A stretch of DNA of 64,000 bases from an uncultured Bacteroidales bacterium (GCA_902784585.1 CACZVM010000007.1:41803-105802); one strand, 5' to 3'. Positions 18,986 through 29,713 are shown, counted from the stretch's first letter. A program made the numbers and translations. The notes: generated from the sequence alone by a model not told the origin.

Positions 18986-21900
18986 CTCCATATTTGTCCA
19001 AACATCGTATATACGTGCCCGTTGCGCATGATCAGTACATGGCCGTCTCGTATCAGTTTACGTGCATCCGAAGCCGCCTCTTGCTCTTCTGCCGGATCAA
19101 AACCGGTCAGGATAGGATTCGTATTCTCCGGCACATAACCGCTGCGGCGGATATAATAGCGCACCTCATGGCTGTTGGCCGGTGTCTCTATCTCCAGACA
19201 TATACCATCGATGATGGTTCGTTCGCTTTGCGTCTGCGCATCGTAGAGCACAAGTTCTCCATCTATCGCATTGACACCTGTGAACCATAGTTGCGTGGTA
19301 GGTGCGAAACTGAGCTTACTCATGTAAAATGAGATAGGTACGTTGACCACAGAGTCCAGCAGGTCTATACTCAATCCGTAGCCGTTCTCTACCGCGTAGA
19401 TATTAAACGGCGTAGCCGGATAAGAGGTTGCCGAGTACTTGCTGATATTCACCGTCGTCAGAACCGCATCCTCACCCTTACGGATCGCATTGTCGTATCC
19501 TTGACCGAGCAGCAGTCGCGTCGTGCAGCGCTGCGAAGCGGCATTGGTAGCCGTCACGGTCATGATACCCTTGCTGCGTCCCGACGCGTTCACGCGTCTT
19601 GGTGCAGGCAAAACAGGCGGAGTGGGTGCTACTGTTACTACACGACTCGTGTTGAGCCGTAGCGTCTTCTCGCTGACGGATGATTTCGCATTCACCACCA
19701 TCGCATGCATTGGCGGCAAGTAGCGCGCCAAAGTGGTGATGGTATCCCGCGTAGCGTCTGCAGTAGCCTTGTTCACTACCCTCCATAGACCCGTTGCATC
19801 AATATAGCGGAACTCCAGTTCCAGATCATTGTCTGCAATGAAGCCCCATATATCAATATAGCCCATCGTAGGATTACCGAAGACGAAGGTGGTGTTCGCG
19901 TTCGCCTTGGTGATGGTATAGGTCTGCTGCGTGGCTTCACCCGGATAGAACGCCAGTTTACCGGCTGTGGTATCTGGCGACAAGGTAGTTCTCATCGCGC
20001 GCAGGTTATCCTCATAGAGTTCATCTGCACGATCGCCGGAAGCATAGTAATAATAGTATCGGTCATCGCTCTTCGGCAGACGTACAACGGCATCATTATT
20101 GGCTGCCGTGCGTGTATAGACGGCCCATCCCTGTGCAGGCGGCAGCGAGAGCGTGAGCGCATTGGTCACTTTCGACCAGTCGGATTCGCTCAAGGTATCG
20201 TTCTCCACATTGCTGCCATTACCTACCTTCACGATGGTGCGGTCGAAGACAGACGGGTAGAACGAAGCATTACCTGTAGTATGCGAACGGCCACTCGCGT
20301 CAAACTCACCTACCGACCACATCTTTGTTTCGCCGGAAAGGTCCGCATTCGCCATAAAGAGGTCGCCGCTGATCATACCCGTCACCGGTGCGGAACGCAG
20401 CGCCCATTTATTATACGGGAGCGTCATATCTACCACAGCCACGTCGTAGGAAAGACGCTGCTGCTGACTGATGGCGGCACCCGGCAAGAAACGGATATCA
20501 TCGCAGATGTTATACGCAAAGCCTACATGCTTAACCGAGTCTTTCGAAGATATACTGCTCGGGTCCGGCAGGTTCGGATACGGCATACCATCTCCTACGG
20601 CAGAGATGATGATATCGGTGGTAGGCAGCGGAGCAAATCGTCCTATATTAGGTATCGTATCATTATTCACATCAACGCCTATCCAGTTGTTCGGGTTGTT
20701 CCAGCGGTTGTCCTCTGCACTCTGGGGCGCCCAACGCAGATAGTCAGGAACAAGGCCGAGTGTGAATGGTATCGTACCGATAGGGCAGCCGTCCGCACCT
20801 TCCAGCGAACCCGTCAGACCCTGCATGAGGATACCAAAGGTATAGTGGTATCCCTGACGCATCTGATAGTTGTTGGAGGGGGATGGGTGAAGAACGATGT
20901 TATGGCCTTTCAGGTAATAGCCCGAGTTGTCGCCTCCGAAGTTATATACTCTGTCCGGCTCCAGGTTCAGTCGGTGAACACCCTCATAATAATCGGGGTC
21001 ATCGGTCGAAAGGAGCGTGATCGAATGGAGCGCCGCAGAGGGCATGATGGAGTCGATATAGAGGGAGAACTCACCATTGGCCGTTCGCTCGTTCACCAGT
21101 ACCTTGATCGGCATATTCATCTCCGTCGAGTCGCGCTGGATACCGCCGACGATCAAGGGAACGCCGCCACCCAAGGTGGACTTGAGTTTGATCACCATCG
21201 GCGTAGGACATACCTCCATATGGTTCTTGTATATGTCCTCCGAACCGGTACCCAGAATCGGGAAGATAACATATTGCAAAGAGTCATTTTTCGCAACCGA
21301 GGCGGTTATCTGCGACTGATAGAGCATCAGGAAACCGTTATTCACCAGATGCGACAGAATCACATACGGATCGTAGTGACTTCCGGGCTCCGGCTCGTGA
21401 GTACCGTTGATAGATACCTTCTCACTCTTTTGTGTGAGCAACATGTTATTATGGTTCACCTCCGTCAGACTGCGGGCAAACCGGTTCTGATCGGAAGCAG
21501 CCTCACAACGCAAGATATCCTTGATCACTTTCTTGATATCGCTGTATTTGTAGCCGTAACGCTCCAGGCTGGACACATCCGATGTGTCGCCGTAGAGCAG
21601 CCAGTCGTTAGTACACGAACCGTTCACGTCGAGCGGTGCGATGCTATCCAGGAACAGCGAACCCTTGACGCGCACACTCAGATCGTAGGTGGCGTTGGCA
21701 CACAGGTTAGTTACCTTCGGATCCTCCTTCTCTTCATTGTCCAGCATGAGAATCATTCGGTTGGTCACATTCAGATTGCTGGTCATGGCGCACTTGTCGC
21801 TCATCAGGCCTTCGTCTGCAGCCGACAGACGCACCGTGTAGGTGTTATCCGCTGTCATCTTGGCATTATGGATGACGTATAGCACCGGACGAACGACACC

Positions 21901-24900
21901 GTCCAGGTTCTCGTACAGATAGCCCTTGTTGAAGAACGTACCGGTTTTGGTTTTCTGGTAGTTCGCGAATGTCGTATCAAACCGTGTGACGAAATCAGAC
22001 AGGTTGATGAAGATAGAGTCTTCATCGGTCGGCACGTAGTTGTGCGCCGGCATCGGGATATATCCGAAGATCGTATCCGGTGTCGCCGGCTTGTCATCTA
22101 TTGCAGGTTTGCCCGGGCGATTTGCCTCATGCAGATAGCCGTCTATCATCGGCACAAAGGAGATAGCGCCGGCCTTGGTCGTTTGCTGAATGGTATAATA
22201 GACGTTGCTACCGTTGTAGGTCAGGGTATCAATGAAGCCCTGATAATCAACACGAAGTACAACGTGGATGATAGAGTCGTTCTTGATGTCATCCACACAC
22301 TTGGTGTTGGCCTGATAGGCAATCAACGGCGGCTTGGTGGCAAAGACGCACATGTCGTCGATGATGAAGTCGTTGCCGTTGAAGTCCGACGCCATATTAT
22401 ATATACGCACACGGAAATGGTCGTAGGCGCCTTCCTGCTTGATGGGGAAGTATATCTGACTCCACTGGTTGGACGGCTTGATATCGCCGGTCATATAGGT
22501 GGTGATGTCGTCCCATGACGTGCCGTTCGTGGAACCTTGTACCGATATGGTGAAGTTCGGGTTGGCCTTACCGCTTTGGTTGCTCGGGTTGCCTACGTAG
22601 GCGGAGAAATACATCTTCTGTCCTTCGCAAAGTTTCGTTTCCAGCGAAAGGGCTGCCACCTGTCCGGCGGAGTTCATTCCGTCGCAGTAGATCATATAGC
22701 CGTTCTCAGCACCGCCGTGTTGCTCCATCTTATGCCAGTAGTTGGAGTACGGGATGCGATTGATCAGTCCGTACTCACCCACACCCGGGAAATTCGGCGC
22801 AAAGTCGTTGTGGTAACGGTTGTCCGGAATGTCTGGACGTACGGGATAGCTGTAGCCGTACGAACCGTCTCCCCACGGCAGCGGGTGCGGATAGACTTGG
22901 TAGTCCTTGCCCGGCTTGATATAGTCGAAGTTCAGACGCTCCAGTATCTCGTAGTTCTGCTCAATCTCATCATCCGTGATGAGTGCTTTGGCCACACCAC
23001 CCTTGGTGCTCTCCTGCTGCGGACCGAACTTACGCGGATTATGATACATAACCTTGTAGCGGCAGATATTGAACCAGTAAGCACCTTCGTCATTGGTTAC
23101 ATCCGGGTCTCCCACTGTTCCGGCACCCGTGGTTGCCTTACTGCGTGAACGCAGACAGTAATAGACAGTATCGTTCGCGTCACCGGACAGACTGGTCTTG
23201 GCAGGCACATTCAGGAAATCGTCATCTACCGTAATCGGGTGGTTACAAGGTGTGTAGATCTTAGTCGAAGGATTGTAGGTGAACCACAAGCAGTCCGCAT
23301 CCCATCCGCCGCACCAGATCATCGTATCCTGACGACTCACACCATCTTCATCGAGCGTTGTACTCATAGAAGACCAGTTGTCATCACGCATGTAGTAGCC
23401 TAACAAGGATTCGGAGTGTCCTTTCTTGGTCAGGTTGTCGTAGATATAGCGCTGTTCGGTACGGAGCAGCAGACGGTTACCAATAGGCGCCATCACCTCA
23501 TGGTCCTCCATGTACGTCTCGTCTTTCAATTCGTAAGGACCTTCTCCTTCGTCGCCGACACTAAGGGATTTATAATTCTCCATGCGTTCTGCCATCTCGG
23601 TCCACGGATGCAGTTCAAATACCTCGCGGAGCGACAAAGTCGGCTCGATGATGTTTTTCATCGTATCCAGCACCGCCGTATCTACCTGGTTGATATATTT
23701 CATGGACAGCGGCAGGTTGTCGTAGTAGGCACCCAGGTCCACCACATACGTAATCGTCTTTTTGTCGTGAGGCGGCATTACCTGAGGCGACTTGGCCGGC
23801 GGGTCATTCTTGCTGGCATATTGTACAGCCGGATAGTGGAACACCGTATAACGGCCCATCGTCACGAGTTTTTTGCCACCCTTTCCGTCATCTACAGAGT
23901 CACCGATGATACGGAACGGGTAGTTGAATTTACCTACGTTTCGCGGCGGAGTGATCCATAGTGAGTCGAGGATATCCATGTCGCTGCAGTCGAAGCCGTT
24001 CTCGTCCTCTCCTTCGCGGTACCAACGCCACCAGCCGTAGAAACCGCGCTCACGAACAGGCAGTTCAACAGCCTGGTTTTCCTTGCCGTAGTTGCCGGGG
24101 TTGTAATAATAGAGAATACGTTTGTTCTCATGTACCTGCTGACGGCCATCCGGCATCAAGGGATCACCCGACGCGCCCGGACTGTGTACCAGTGTCTGGT
24201 TGTTGGCATATTGGAAGAAGCTCGGCTGCGATATGGTCAACTTGAAGTTGGCATACCGATAGTCAGGTGTCAAGGTTTTAGATACATCGACAATGTATGC
24301 AAAATAGAGGGTGGCTGAACGCGGCGAACGAATACCGTTTTTCAGACATTTCATCGTGAGCGTACTATCCCCTATGTTGCTGATCTTGCACCAGTCCGGT
24401 GTCTTACCGTATTCGTCCACCAGACGGATTTCCGCGAGGGCGGGATTCCCCAGATGCATCTTCTTGGTCAGCGTATCGCTCGCGGAGGCGACATACTTTA
24501 CAACGTGACCATCCGCATCGAATGTGTTCGTTCCGTGACGATAGAAGGTTCCCAGGTAGAACGTGTGGGTGGAGTCGGCTCCAACGCCGGTAGGTAAGGT
24601 AGCAGGGAAGGTGTAGTTGTATTCTTCTCCTTCCGGCACGCAGACGAGCGAGTCGTAGCGTGCCTCGTGGTAGGTCTTGCGGATCAACGGAATCTTGAGG
24701 CAAGCGTCGCTAAGCGAACTGAACGAACTCCAGTCGCCCTTGAAGCGGTAATCCACTGTCGCGCCGCCCTGCAGACCCACTGTCACTTGCAGCGTATCGA
24801 CGATATTGGCGTACTTGCCGTCAATGGTTACACCCACGTGCAAACCGTCAACGGTCCCACCCATCGGACTGTCGCCCGAAGGCGTGATGGTGGAGGTGAA

Positions 24901-27900
24901 ATTCGTGGTCGTCCTGTTCAAACCGCTCAGCGGCTCCGGTGAGCCATCAAAGTCTCGTCTATCACGTATCGTATCTACCGTGTACGTGAGTTGCCATATT
25001 TTTTCCGGATTTGTCAAGTTAGCCAGACTTGATTCGTCTTCACGGCAGACATAGACCTTCTTATTGTCCAACAGCATCGAGTATTCGTGGTAGGCTTTGA
25101 ATGCCGTCTGGACTGTTACCGGCGATGTACTGTTATAACCGAACTCCACGCTCTCATGGTTCGGGTACGTACCGTTGTTCTGGATGTTGAATTCATCCAG
25201 AAGATAACTCCAGGAGAACATGGAAGCTTCCGACTCCGTTTCCGTCAGGACAAGCCTCGGCACAGCCGGATCACCGCTCACTTCAAATTTCAACCATTTA
25301 CCCGTACCGTATTTCAGTATTACCTGTTCCTCGTAGTTGGCATTGTCGTTGGTATAGGAGCGAACCAACTCAAACGTCAGGGTAGATGGACTTGCCGGAT
25401 CACCTACTCCGGGAGTAGTCTCGCCGGCAATGGCGAAGGATTTGTTTACGTCGTATTCCGTATGCAACGTGATGCTGGTGCCTGTAAATGAATATGCCCA
25501 CGGGGTGATATATTCCTCTTTACTGTTGGCGGCATCGTACGAACCCTTGATCAGTTTGGTCTTGACGTCGTTATGTTTGTAAAGCGTAAGACTGCTTTGG
25601 GTGTACTGGCGGAAAATCAGTCCGCCCGAACCCGCCGTGATGAAGTAGCGCTTGCCGCCGTTCACCACCGACCATATCAGCTCAGTGCCGGAAAGGGCAG
25701 CTTGCATCAGTGGCACGCGTGCCGGCACTTCCGTACCGCCCACATTCACGGTGATATTCAGCGTGTCGCGGTCGGCCTTATCCGTGTTCTGCGCTTGGGT
25801 GGTCAGCGCAACACTGGTGGCTGTCTTCGTGCCGATGGCAAAATACGTGCTTCCACCTGTCAACGTACAGCTCGCGCCTGTCAGATTGAGCACAGTCGTC
25901 GTGTCCTTGGTGGAGATGATGTCCTCGCGGACAACGTGATCCTCGGCATCCAGCAACTCACGGTAGGTCTGCTTCTCCAGCGTGAAGTTCAGCGTCTGCG
26001 ACTGTCCCGCCAACGGACTGAAGTTATAGCTCTCCTGCTCCGGTTTCAGCACCAGTCGCGTCTGCGAAGCGCCGTAGTGATAAGTCTTGGTCTTTACCAG
26101 TATGTCGCGGTAGCGCGAACCGTCCGCTCTCAGCTTCAGTCCGTCATCTGCGCTTTTTTTCTTCCAACGGCCGTAGTAGTCCTTCACCTTGCTCAGGGGT
26201 GCCGGACGAAGCCAGACGCGTAGCGTATCTACGATGTCCTGAGTCGGTCCGATAGGACTGGATGCGCCGCTGTAGATGTTGCAGCAGAAGCCGTTCTCCG
26301 TTTCCTCCATGATGACGCTGTCTCCAGTAGCTATCAGGCCCGCTGCACGGGTGTCATAGATATATTGGAACGTATGCGTCATACGATAGTCTTGCGACAG
26401 ACGCAGCTCATTGGCATTCGCAATGGTCTTGTCAGGGTTCGGGTGGAAATAGATGGTATCATTGCCCACCTTCATTTGCGCCATCAGTTGCTTACCGATC
26501 AGTTTCGACCATACCTGCTTCATCGAAGATTCGGTATGGTAGTCGAACGTGATCTCGTCCATCCAGGGCGTGGTGGCATCCGTCGTGTCCGGCAGGATGA
26601 CGTAATGGGCATCCACGACACCCACACCGGAAATCATAAAGTCGGTTCCATCGCCTGACACACCGTCGAACTGATCGGTTGTCGGCATATATTTGACATT
26701 GGGCTTGTCGCTATTACCGCGCTCCTCCTTTTCAATCACTCCTGCTACTGTGTGCAGGTAGTGCGTAGAGGTGATGCGGGTATCCTCCACACACGAGGCT
26801 GCGGGCGTCGGCCAACCTTTGGTTGAGGTAAACAGACCCGCCCAGGTATTGTTGGCAATGATGGTATTCGGGTCGGTGTAGTACAAACCTAAATACTCAT
26901 CGCCGTTCGGCTGATAGTCCTGGTAGAAAACAAGCGAGTCGACAGCGCCTTTTTGCGTTTCATGCTTCGGGTCCAGCACATATTCGTTGGCTTCGCACTC
27001 TGCACATATACCTTCTTTACCTATAATCTTGTACGATGTCAGGTAATTGGGGTCGGAGTTGTTGGCGTCGCCTATACCCTGGCGCACGTTGGTCCAGTCG
27101 TTGTAATAACGGGCACGGGCATAACGAGGCGCACCACCCGGATGCGTCAGGAAGTATCGCTTGCCATCCTCTTTCAGGAACGAAATGGCGACGTTGATGC
27201 TACCTTTATATCTTGCTTGCGCATAGAGTACTAATTCACCGGACAAAGTCACCGATTCGCCAACGTTGAATTTTGTAAACGCACCGACTATAGTATCCGG
27301 CACATTGGTCCAGCAAATAAACTCATAATCGCCCAACAGACGGGGCGCTTGTACCGTCACGGTGGATTCATCCTTAACAGCGTGCTGGTCCGGAATCTGC
27401 GTACCAAAGTGGCCGTTGTTGTTGTAATGGATGTATTTGTCGGCCTCTGCCTCTATGAACACCATACCGCCGTTCTTCTTAGGGTTGGTAGCATCAATTT
27501 GTGCCCAACCGGACTTGCCGGTGCAGGGCGTTTCCGTATTTTTTACCAAGACGGAAGTACCTTCTATCATCTCGCTCCAACCTGCGATGTCCGCACCCGG
27601 GTCGGTCTCGCTGTACTCCGGACCTGTCTGCAAGGTGGCTTTGATTGTGAGTTTGGACCAATCGTCTGTAATGGTCCACATTTCTTCGGTGGTCCATATG
27701 GTGCCGTCCTCGTTCGGAATCATCTTCACGTTCGTTCCCGTGCTGACTTTCAGGAAATAACCCGCCGGTTCGAACGCCACGCCTAAGTTGTCTTCGCTCG
27801 AGGTCTCGTCAATCGCCATAAAGCCGTATGCATCCTTTGAAGGAACGTACGCCTTCGGTTGATCTTTCAATGCCCGGATACGCAGCGAATCGATGGGGGT

Positions 27901-29052
27901 GAATACCGAAGCGGATTTAGGGGAACCGGAACCTAAGTCCTTAGCGCTATGATAGGCGTTGTTATAACCTACATAGTAGTAGGTACTATCCCGACCCGGC
28001 ACTTTCATGCCTCTGGTCTGATAATATGGATCCCCTTCTCTCACCAGCTCCATACAATCGTAGTGATCCAGCGTGTATATCTTGCGCCAGGAAGAGAACG
28101 TACTCATGTTATCCGCACTACGATAGCGTACGTAGTCCTGCGTGTCCCATCCGAAGAAATACGAAGGGCAGGAATGGAACTCTTTCTCGCCCAGCACGTA
28201 CAGACGGAAGAGTGTACGCGGAGTCGGTTTGTGCTTGCTATCCGCAAACGCATAGCCGGATGCACCCGGAGTGAGGGTAAAGTCGCCATTGGCGCACTTC
28301 ACGTTGCTAAGCGTCGTGTTGAAGGTTACCAACGACCCGTTCACATAAGCGTTCGGGGCGTTGAAACGCGGGATGTCGAACATATACACCTCGCGGTAGG
28401 TCATGCCGGCAAAGCCGGTGCCCATTTTACCGTCAAACGCCCAGGTCGGGTGTCCCGCACTGCCGTCACCGCGGTGATACGTTTCATCCAAATCCAGCGT
28501 TCCGTTCGGGTCCATGTTTTCCGTGGCACGCACGGTCGGCACAACGAACACCACGTCGCAGAGGTATTGGCTGGTCTTGTTGTTCGACAGGCAGCCCAGA
28601 AACTTGAACGCACTGGTGGAACTCGGTGTACCCGACATCAGGGTATAACCGCTCGAACTCCACATGGTATAACTGATGCCGCCCAAAGCGTAATCCACTT
28701 TGTTTTTGACACGCGTCAATGCAGTATCTATCGTCCAAACAGAAGCCTCAGACGGCACGGTCGCACCCGCATCTTGCGGAATAAGGCGCAACTCATGAGC
28801 CGCTTTGTATTTGAATCTACCACCGGTATAACTCGGATAATGGCTCACGAAATACTCTTCGCCAGCATCTTCTGTCCCATTGCCGTTCACATCTATCCAT
28901 ACTGACAGCAGGAACCGATCGCCCGGTTGAAAATCAACCACCAAACCGGCATCGGTAGGGGTCCAACCCACACCTAAAACGCGGCTAGGAATGAATAACA
29001 AAAAAACGAAAAACGGAAGCAAGTGCCTCCACAGACTAATTTTCTTCTCCAT
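18982..29052 (-). CDS. Giant secreted surface protein, 3356 aa
   Basis: Start ATG 29052 (MEKKISLWRHLLPFFVFLLF); signal peptide about 27 residues ending SRVLG. The mature chain is long, beta-rich, Thr/Ser/Asp/Gly-rich and poor in recognisable enzymatic motifs. Visible pieces: repeated Ig/BACON-like stretches with aromatic-Tyr patterns; near the C-terminus a WAPQSAEDNRWNNPNNW motif common in Bacteroidota surface proteins, then NKWALRSAPVTGMISGDLFM, then a beta domain (about the last 200 residues). The end is a 27-residue tail, ARKLIRDGHV...IMRNGHVYTMFGQIWR, that matches the out-of-frame tail after 40423. I infer export through T9SS or a related route. The stop overlaps the start of the small tripartite gene. 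Promoter at 29074-29106, leader about 15 nt. Confidence 0.9.
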   Translation of the reverse strand: MEKKISLWRHLLPFFVFLLFIPSRVLGVGWTPTDAGLVVDFQPGDRFLLSVWIDVNGNGTEDAGEEYFVSHYPSYTGGRFKYKAAHELRLIPQDAGATVPSEASVWTIDTALTRVKNKVDYALGGISYTMWSSSGYTLMSGTPSSTSAFKFLGCLSNNKTSQYLCDVVFVVPTVRATENMDPNGTLDLDETYHRGDGSAGHPTWAFDGKMGTGFAGMTYREVYMFDIPRFNAPNAYVNGSLVTFNTTLSNVKCANGDFTLTPGASGYAFADSKHKPTPRTLFRLYVLGEKEFHSCPSYFFGWDTQDYVRYRSADNMSTFSSWRKIYTLDHYDCMELVREGDPYYQTRGMKVPGRDSTYYYVGYNNAYHSAKDLGSGSPKSASVFTPIDSLRIRALKDQPKAYVPSKDAYGFMAIDETSSEDNLGVAFEPAGYFLKVSTGTNVKMIPNEDGTIWTTEEMWTITDDWSKLTIKATLQTGPEYSETDPGADIAGWSEMIEGTSVLVKNTETPCTGKSGWAQIDATNPKKNGGMVFIEAEADKYIHYNNNGHFGTQIPDQHAVKDESTVTVQAPRLLGDYEFICWTNVPDTIVGAFTKFNVGESVTLSGELVLYAQARYKGSINVAISFLKEDGKRYFLTHPGGAPRYARARYYNDWTNVRQGIGDANNSDPNYLTSYKIIGKEGICAECEANEYVLDPKHETQKGAVDSLVFYQDYQPNGDEYLGLYYTDPNTIIANNTWAGLFTSTKGWPTPAASCVEDTRITSTHYLHTVAGVIEKEERGNSDKPNVKYMPTTDQFDGVSGDGTDFMISGVGVVDAHYVILPDTTDATTPWMDEITFDYHTESSMKQVWSKLIGKQLMAQMKVGNDTIYFHPNPDKTIANANELRLSQDYRMTHTFQYIYDTRAAGLIATGDSVIMEETENGFCCNIYSGASSPIGPTQDIVDTLRVWLRPAPLSKVKDYYGRWKKKSADDGLKLRADGSRYRDILVKTKTYHYGASQTRLVLKPEQESYNFSPLAGQSQTLNFTLEKQTYRELLDAEDHVVREDIISTKDTTTVLNLTGASCTLTGGSTYFAIGTKTATSVALTTQAQNTDKADRDTLNITVNVGGTEVPARVPLMQAALSGTELIWSVVNGGKRYFITAGSGGLIFRQYTQSSLTLYKHNDVKTKLIKGSYDAANSKEEYITPWAYSFTGTSITLHTEYDVNKSFAIAGETTPGVGDPASPSTLTFELVRSYTNDNANYEEQVILKYGTGKWLKFEVSGDPAVPRLVLTETESEASMFSWSYLLDEFNIQNNGTYPNHESVEFGYNSTSPVTVQTAFKAYHEYSMLLDNKKVYVCREDESSLANLTNPEKIWQLTYTVDTIRDRRDFDGSPEPLSGLNRTTTNFTSTITPSGDSPMGGTVDGLHVGVTIDGKYANIVDTLQVTVGLQGGATVDYRFKGDWSSFSSLSDACLKIPLIRKTYHEARYDSLVCVPEGEEYNYTFPATLPTGVGADSTHTFYLGTFYRHGTNTFDADGHVVKYVASASDTLTKKMHLGNPALAEIRLVDEYGKTPDWCKISNIGDSTLTMKCLKNGIRSPRSATLYFAYIVDVSKTLTPDYRYANFKLTISQPSFFQYANNQTLVHSPGASGDPLMPDGRQQVHENKRILYYYNPGNYGKENQAVELPVRERGFYGWWRWYREGEDENGFDCSDMDILDSLWITPPRNVGKFNYPFRIIGDSVDDGKGGKKLVTMGRYTVFHYPAVQYASKNDPPAKSPQVMPPHDKKTITYVVDLGAYYDNLPLSMKYINQVDTAVLDTMKNIIEPTLSLREVFELHPWTEMAERMENYKSLSVGDEGEGPYELKDETYMEDHEVMAPIGNRLLLRTEQRYIYDNLTKKGHSESLLGYYMRDDNWSSMSTTLDEDGVSRQDTMIWCGGWDADCLWFTYNPSTKIYTPCNHPITVDDDFLNVPAKTSLSGDANDTVYYCLRSRSKATTGAGTVGDPDVTNDEGAYWFNICRYKVMYHNPRKFGPQQESTKGGVAKALITDDEIEQNYEILERLNFDYIKPGKDYQVYPHPLPWGDGSYGYSYPVRPDIPDNRYHNDFAPNFPGVGEYGLINRIPYSNYWHKMEQHGGAENGYMIYCDGMNSAGQVAALSLETKLCEGQKMYFSAYVGNPSNQSGKANPNFTISVQGSTNGTSWDDITTYMTGDIKPSNQWSQIYFPIKQEGAYDHFRVRIYNMASDFNGNDFIIDDMCVFATKPPLIAYQANTKCVDDIKNDSIIHVVLRVDYQGFIDTLTYNGSNVYYTIQQTTKAGAISFVPMIDGYLHEANRPGKPAIDDKPATPDTIFGYIPMPAHNYVPTDEDSIFINLSDFVTRFDTTFANYQKTKTGTFFNKGYLYENLDGVVRPVLYVIHNAKMTADNTYTVRLSAADEGLMSDKCAMTSNLNVTNRMILMLDNEEKEDPKVTNLCANATYDLSVRVKGSLFLDSIAPLDVNGSCTNDWLLYGDTSDVSSLERYGYKYSDIKKVIKDILRCEAASDQNRFARSLTEVNHNNMLLTQKSEKVSINGTHEPEPGSHYDPYVILSHLVNNGFLMLYQSQITASVAKNDSLQYVIFPILGTGSEDIYKNHMEVCPTPMVIKLKSTLGGGVPLIVGGIQRDSTEMNMPIKVLVNERTANGEFSLYIDSIMPSAALHSITLLSTDDPDYYEGVHRLNLEPDRVYNFGGDNSGYYLKGHNIVLHPSPSNNYQMRQGYHYTFGILMQGLTGSLEGADGCPIGTIPFTLGLVPDYLRWAPQSAEDNRWNNPNNWIGVDVNNDTIPNIGRFAPLPTTDIIISAVGDGMPYPNLPDPSSISSKDSVKHVGFAYNICDDIRFLPGAAISQQQRLSYDVAVVDMTLPYNKWALRSAPVTGMISGDLFMANADLSGETKMWSVGEFDASGRSHTTGNASFYPSVFDRTIVKVGNGSNVENDTLSESDWSKVTNALTLSLPPAQGWAVYTRTAANNDAVVRLPKSDDRYYYYYASGDRADELYEDNLRAMRTTLSPDTTAGKLAFYPGEATQQTYTITKANANTTFVFGNPTMGYIDIWGFIADNDLELEFRYIDATGLWRVVNKATADATRDTITTLARYLPPMHAMVVNAKSSVSEKTLRLNTSRVVTVAPTPPVLPAPRRVNASGRSKGIMTVTATNAASQRCTTRLLLGQGYDNAIRKGEDAVLTTVNISKYSATSYPATPFNIYAVENGYGLSIDLLDSVVNVPISFYMSKLSFAPTTQLWFTGVNAIDGELVLYDAQTQSERTIIDGICLEIETPANSHEVRYYIRRSGYVPENTNPILTGFDPAEEQEAASDARKLIRDGHVLIMRNGHVYTMFGQIWR

Positions 29053-29073
29053 TACCAATCTTCAAAAAATCGC

Positions 29074-29106
29074 GCAAAGGTACTGTTTTTTTGCGAGTCT
29101 TGCAAA
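29074..29106 (-). promoter_or_regulatory. Promoter of the 3356-aa gene
   Basis: Minus strand TTTGCAAGACTCGC then ACAGTACCTTTGC, 33 nt overall. Confidence 0.75.
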
Positions 29107-29200
29107 TATTTTTTATATATAAAAAGAGTTGCCAACTCAACCTTGCAAAAAATGGTGCTTTTTATCTATCATTCTGCAAAAATGTTCAATATAACACCAT

Positions 29201-29229
29201 AAAAAAAAGCGCCCGACGGACGCTTTTCC
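29201..29229 (-). terminator. rpsO terminator
   Basis: Minus strand AAAAGCGTCCGTCGGGCGC followed by eight T, about 30 nt after the rpsO stop. Confidence 0.85.
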
Positions 29230-29260
29230 AAAACGGATAATCGGTAACCGATCATCGTTT

Positions 29261-29530
29261 TTACTTACGAATACCAAGCTCTTTGATGATAGCGCGGTAA
29301 CGCTCGATGTCTTTTGCCTTCAGGTAGTCCAACAGGCGGCGACGCTTACCTACAAGGGTCGTCAGGGCGCGCTCTGTACCGAAGTCCTTACGGTTTTCCT
29401 TCAGGTGCTCGGTCAGGTGGTTGATACGGAAGGTGAACAGGGCGATTTGGCTCTCGGCCGAACCCGTGTTCTTAGCGTCTTTGCCGTACTTGGCAAAAAG
29501 CTCAGCTTTCTTTTCAGATGTTAAATACAT
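29261..29530 (-). CDS. rpsO: 30S ribosomal protein S15
   Basis: 89 aa from ATG 29530 (MYLTSEKKAELFAKYG), the standard S15 length. An upstream in-frame extension would translate a repeat tract and is rejected. S15 binds 16S rRNA early in 30S assembly. Seen: GSAESQIALFTFRINHLTEHLK, KDFGTERALTTLVGKRRRLLDYLK, RYRAIIKELGIRK. The leader of about 145 nt is long for this window; S15 is autoregulated through its leader in other bacteria, but no specific structure was identified here. Confidence 0.97.
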   Translation of the reverse strand: MYLTSEKKAELFAKYGKDAKNTGSAESQIALFTFRINHLTEHLKENRKDFGTERALTTLVGKRRRLLDYLKAKDIERYRAIIKELGIRK

Positions 29531-29576
29531 AATTAATTCTTTTGGGCTTTCAGTTTCAGTTTTTTCAGCTTTCTGA

Positions 29577-29612
29577 TGGCTGACTACTGATGACTGACAG
29601 CTGGTTTTACAA
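29577..29612. repeat. Stuttered repeat tract, core CTGACTACTGATGACTGAC
   Basis: Degenerate copies of TGACTACTGA-like units in the rpsO leader. Confidence 0.55.
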
Positions 29613-29680
29613 TCACCACTGAAGCCGCATGCATGCATCACAACTTCGTGGCATCAATCGCTCTTTCGCAGAAAAAGCGT

Positions 29681-29713
29681 GCAAAAGTACTGCTTTTTTT
29701 TGAATTGGCCAAA
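29681..29713 (-). promoter_or_regulatory. rpsO promoter
   Basis: Minus strand TTTGGCCAATTC then GCAGTACTTTTGC, 33 nt overall. The -33 TTTG is the end of the T run of the smpB terminator. Confidence 0.72.

Noticed and set aside
20281-21882. Long + strand open frame of 533 codons
   Set aside because: Antisense shadow of the 3356-aa gene; no recognisable domain or promoter.
29261-29641. Longer rpsO reading frame of 126 codons
   Set aside because: The extra N-terminus would translate a repeat tract; S15 is 89 residues and starts at 29530.
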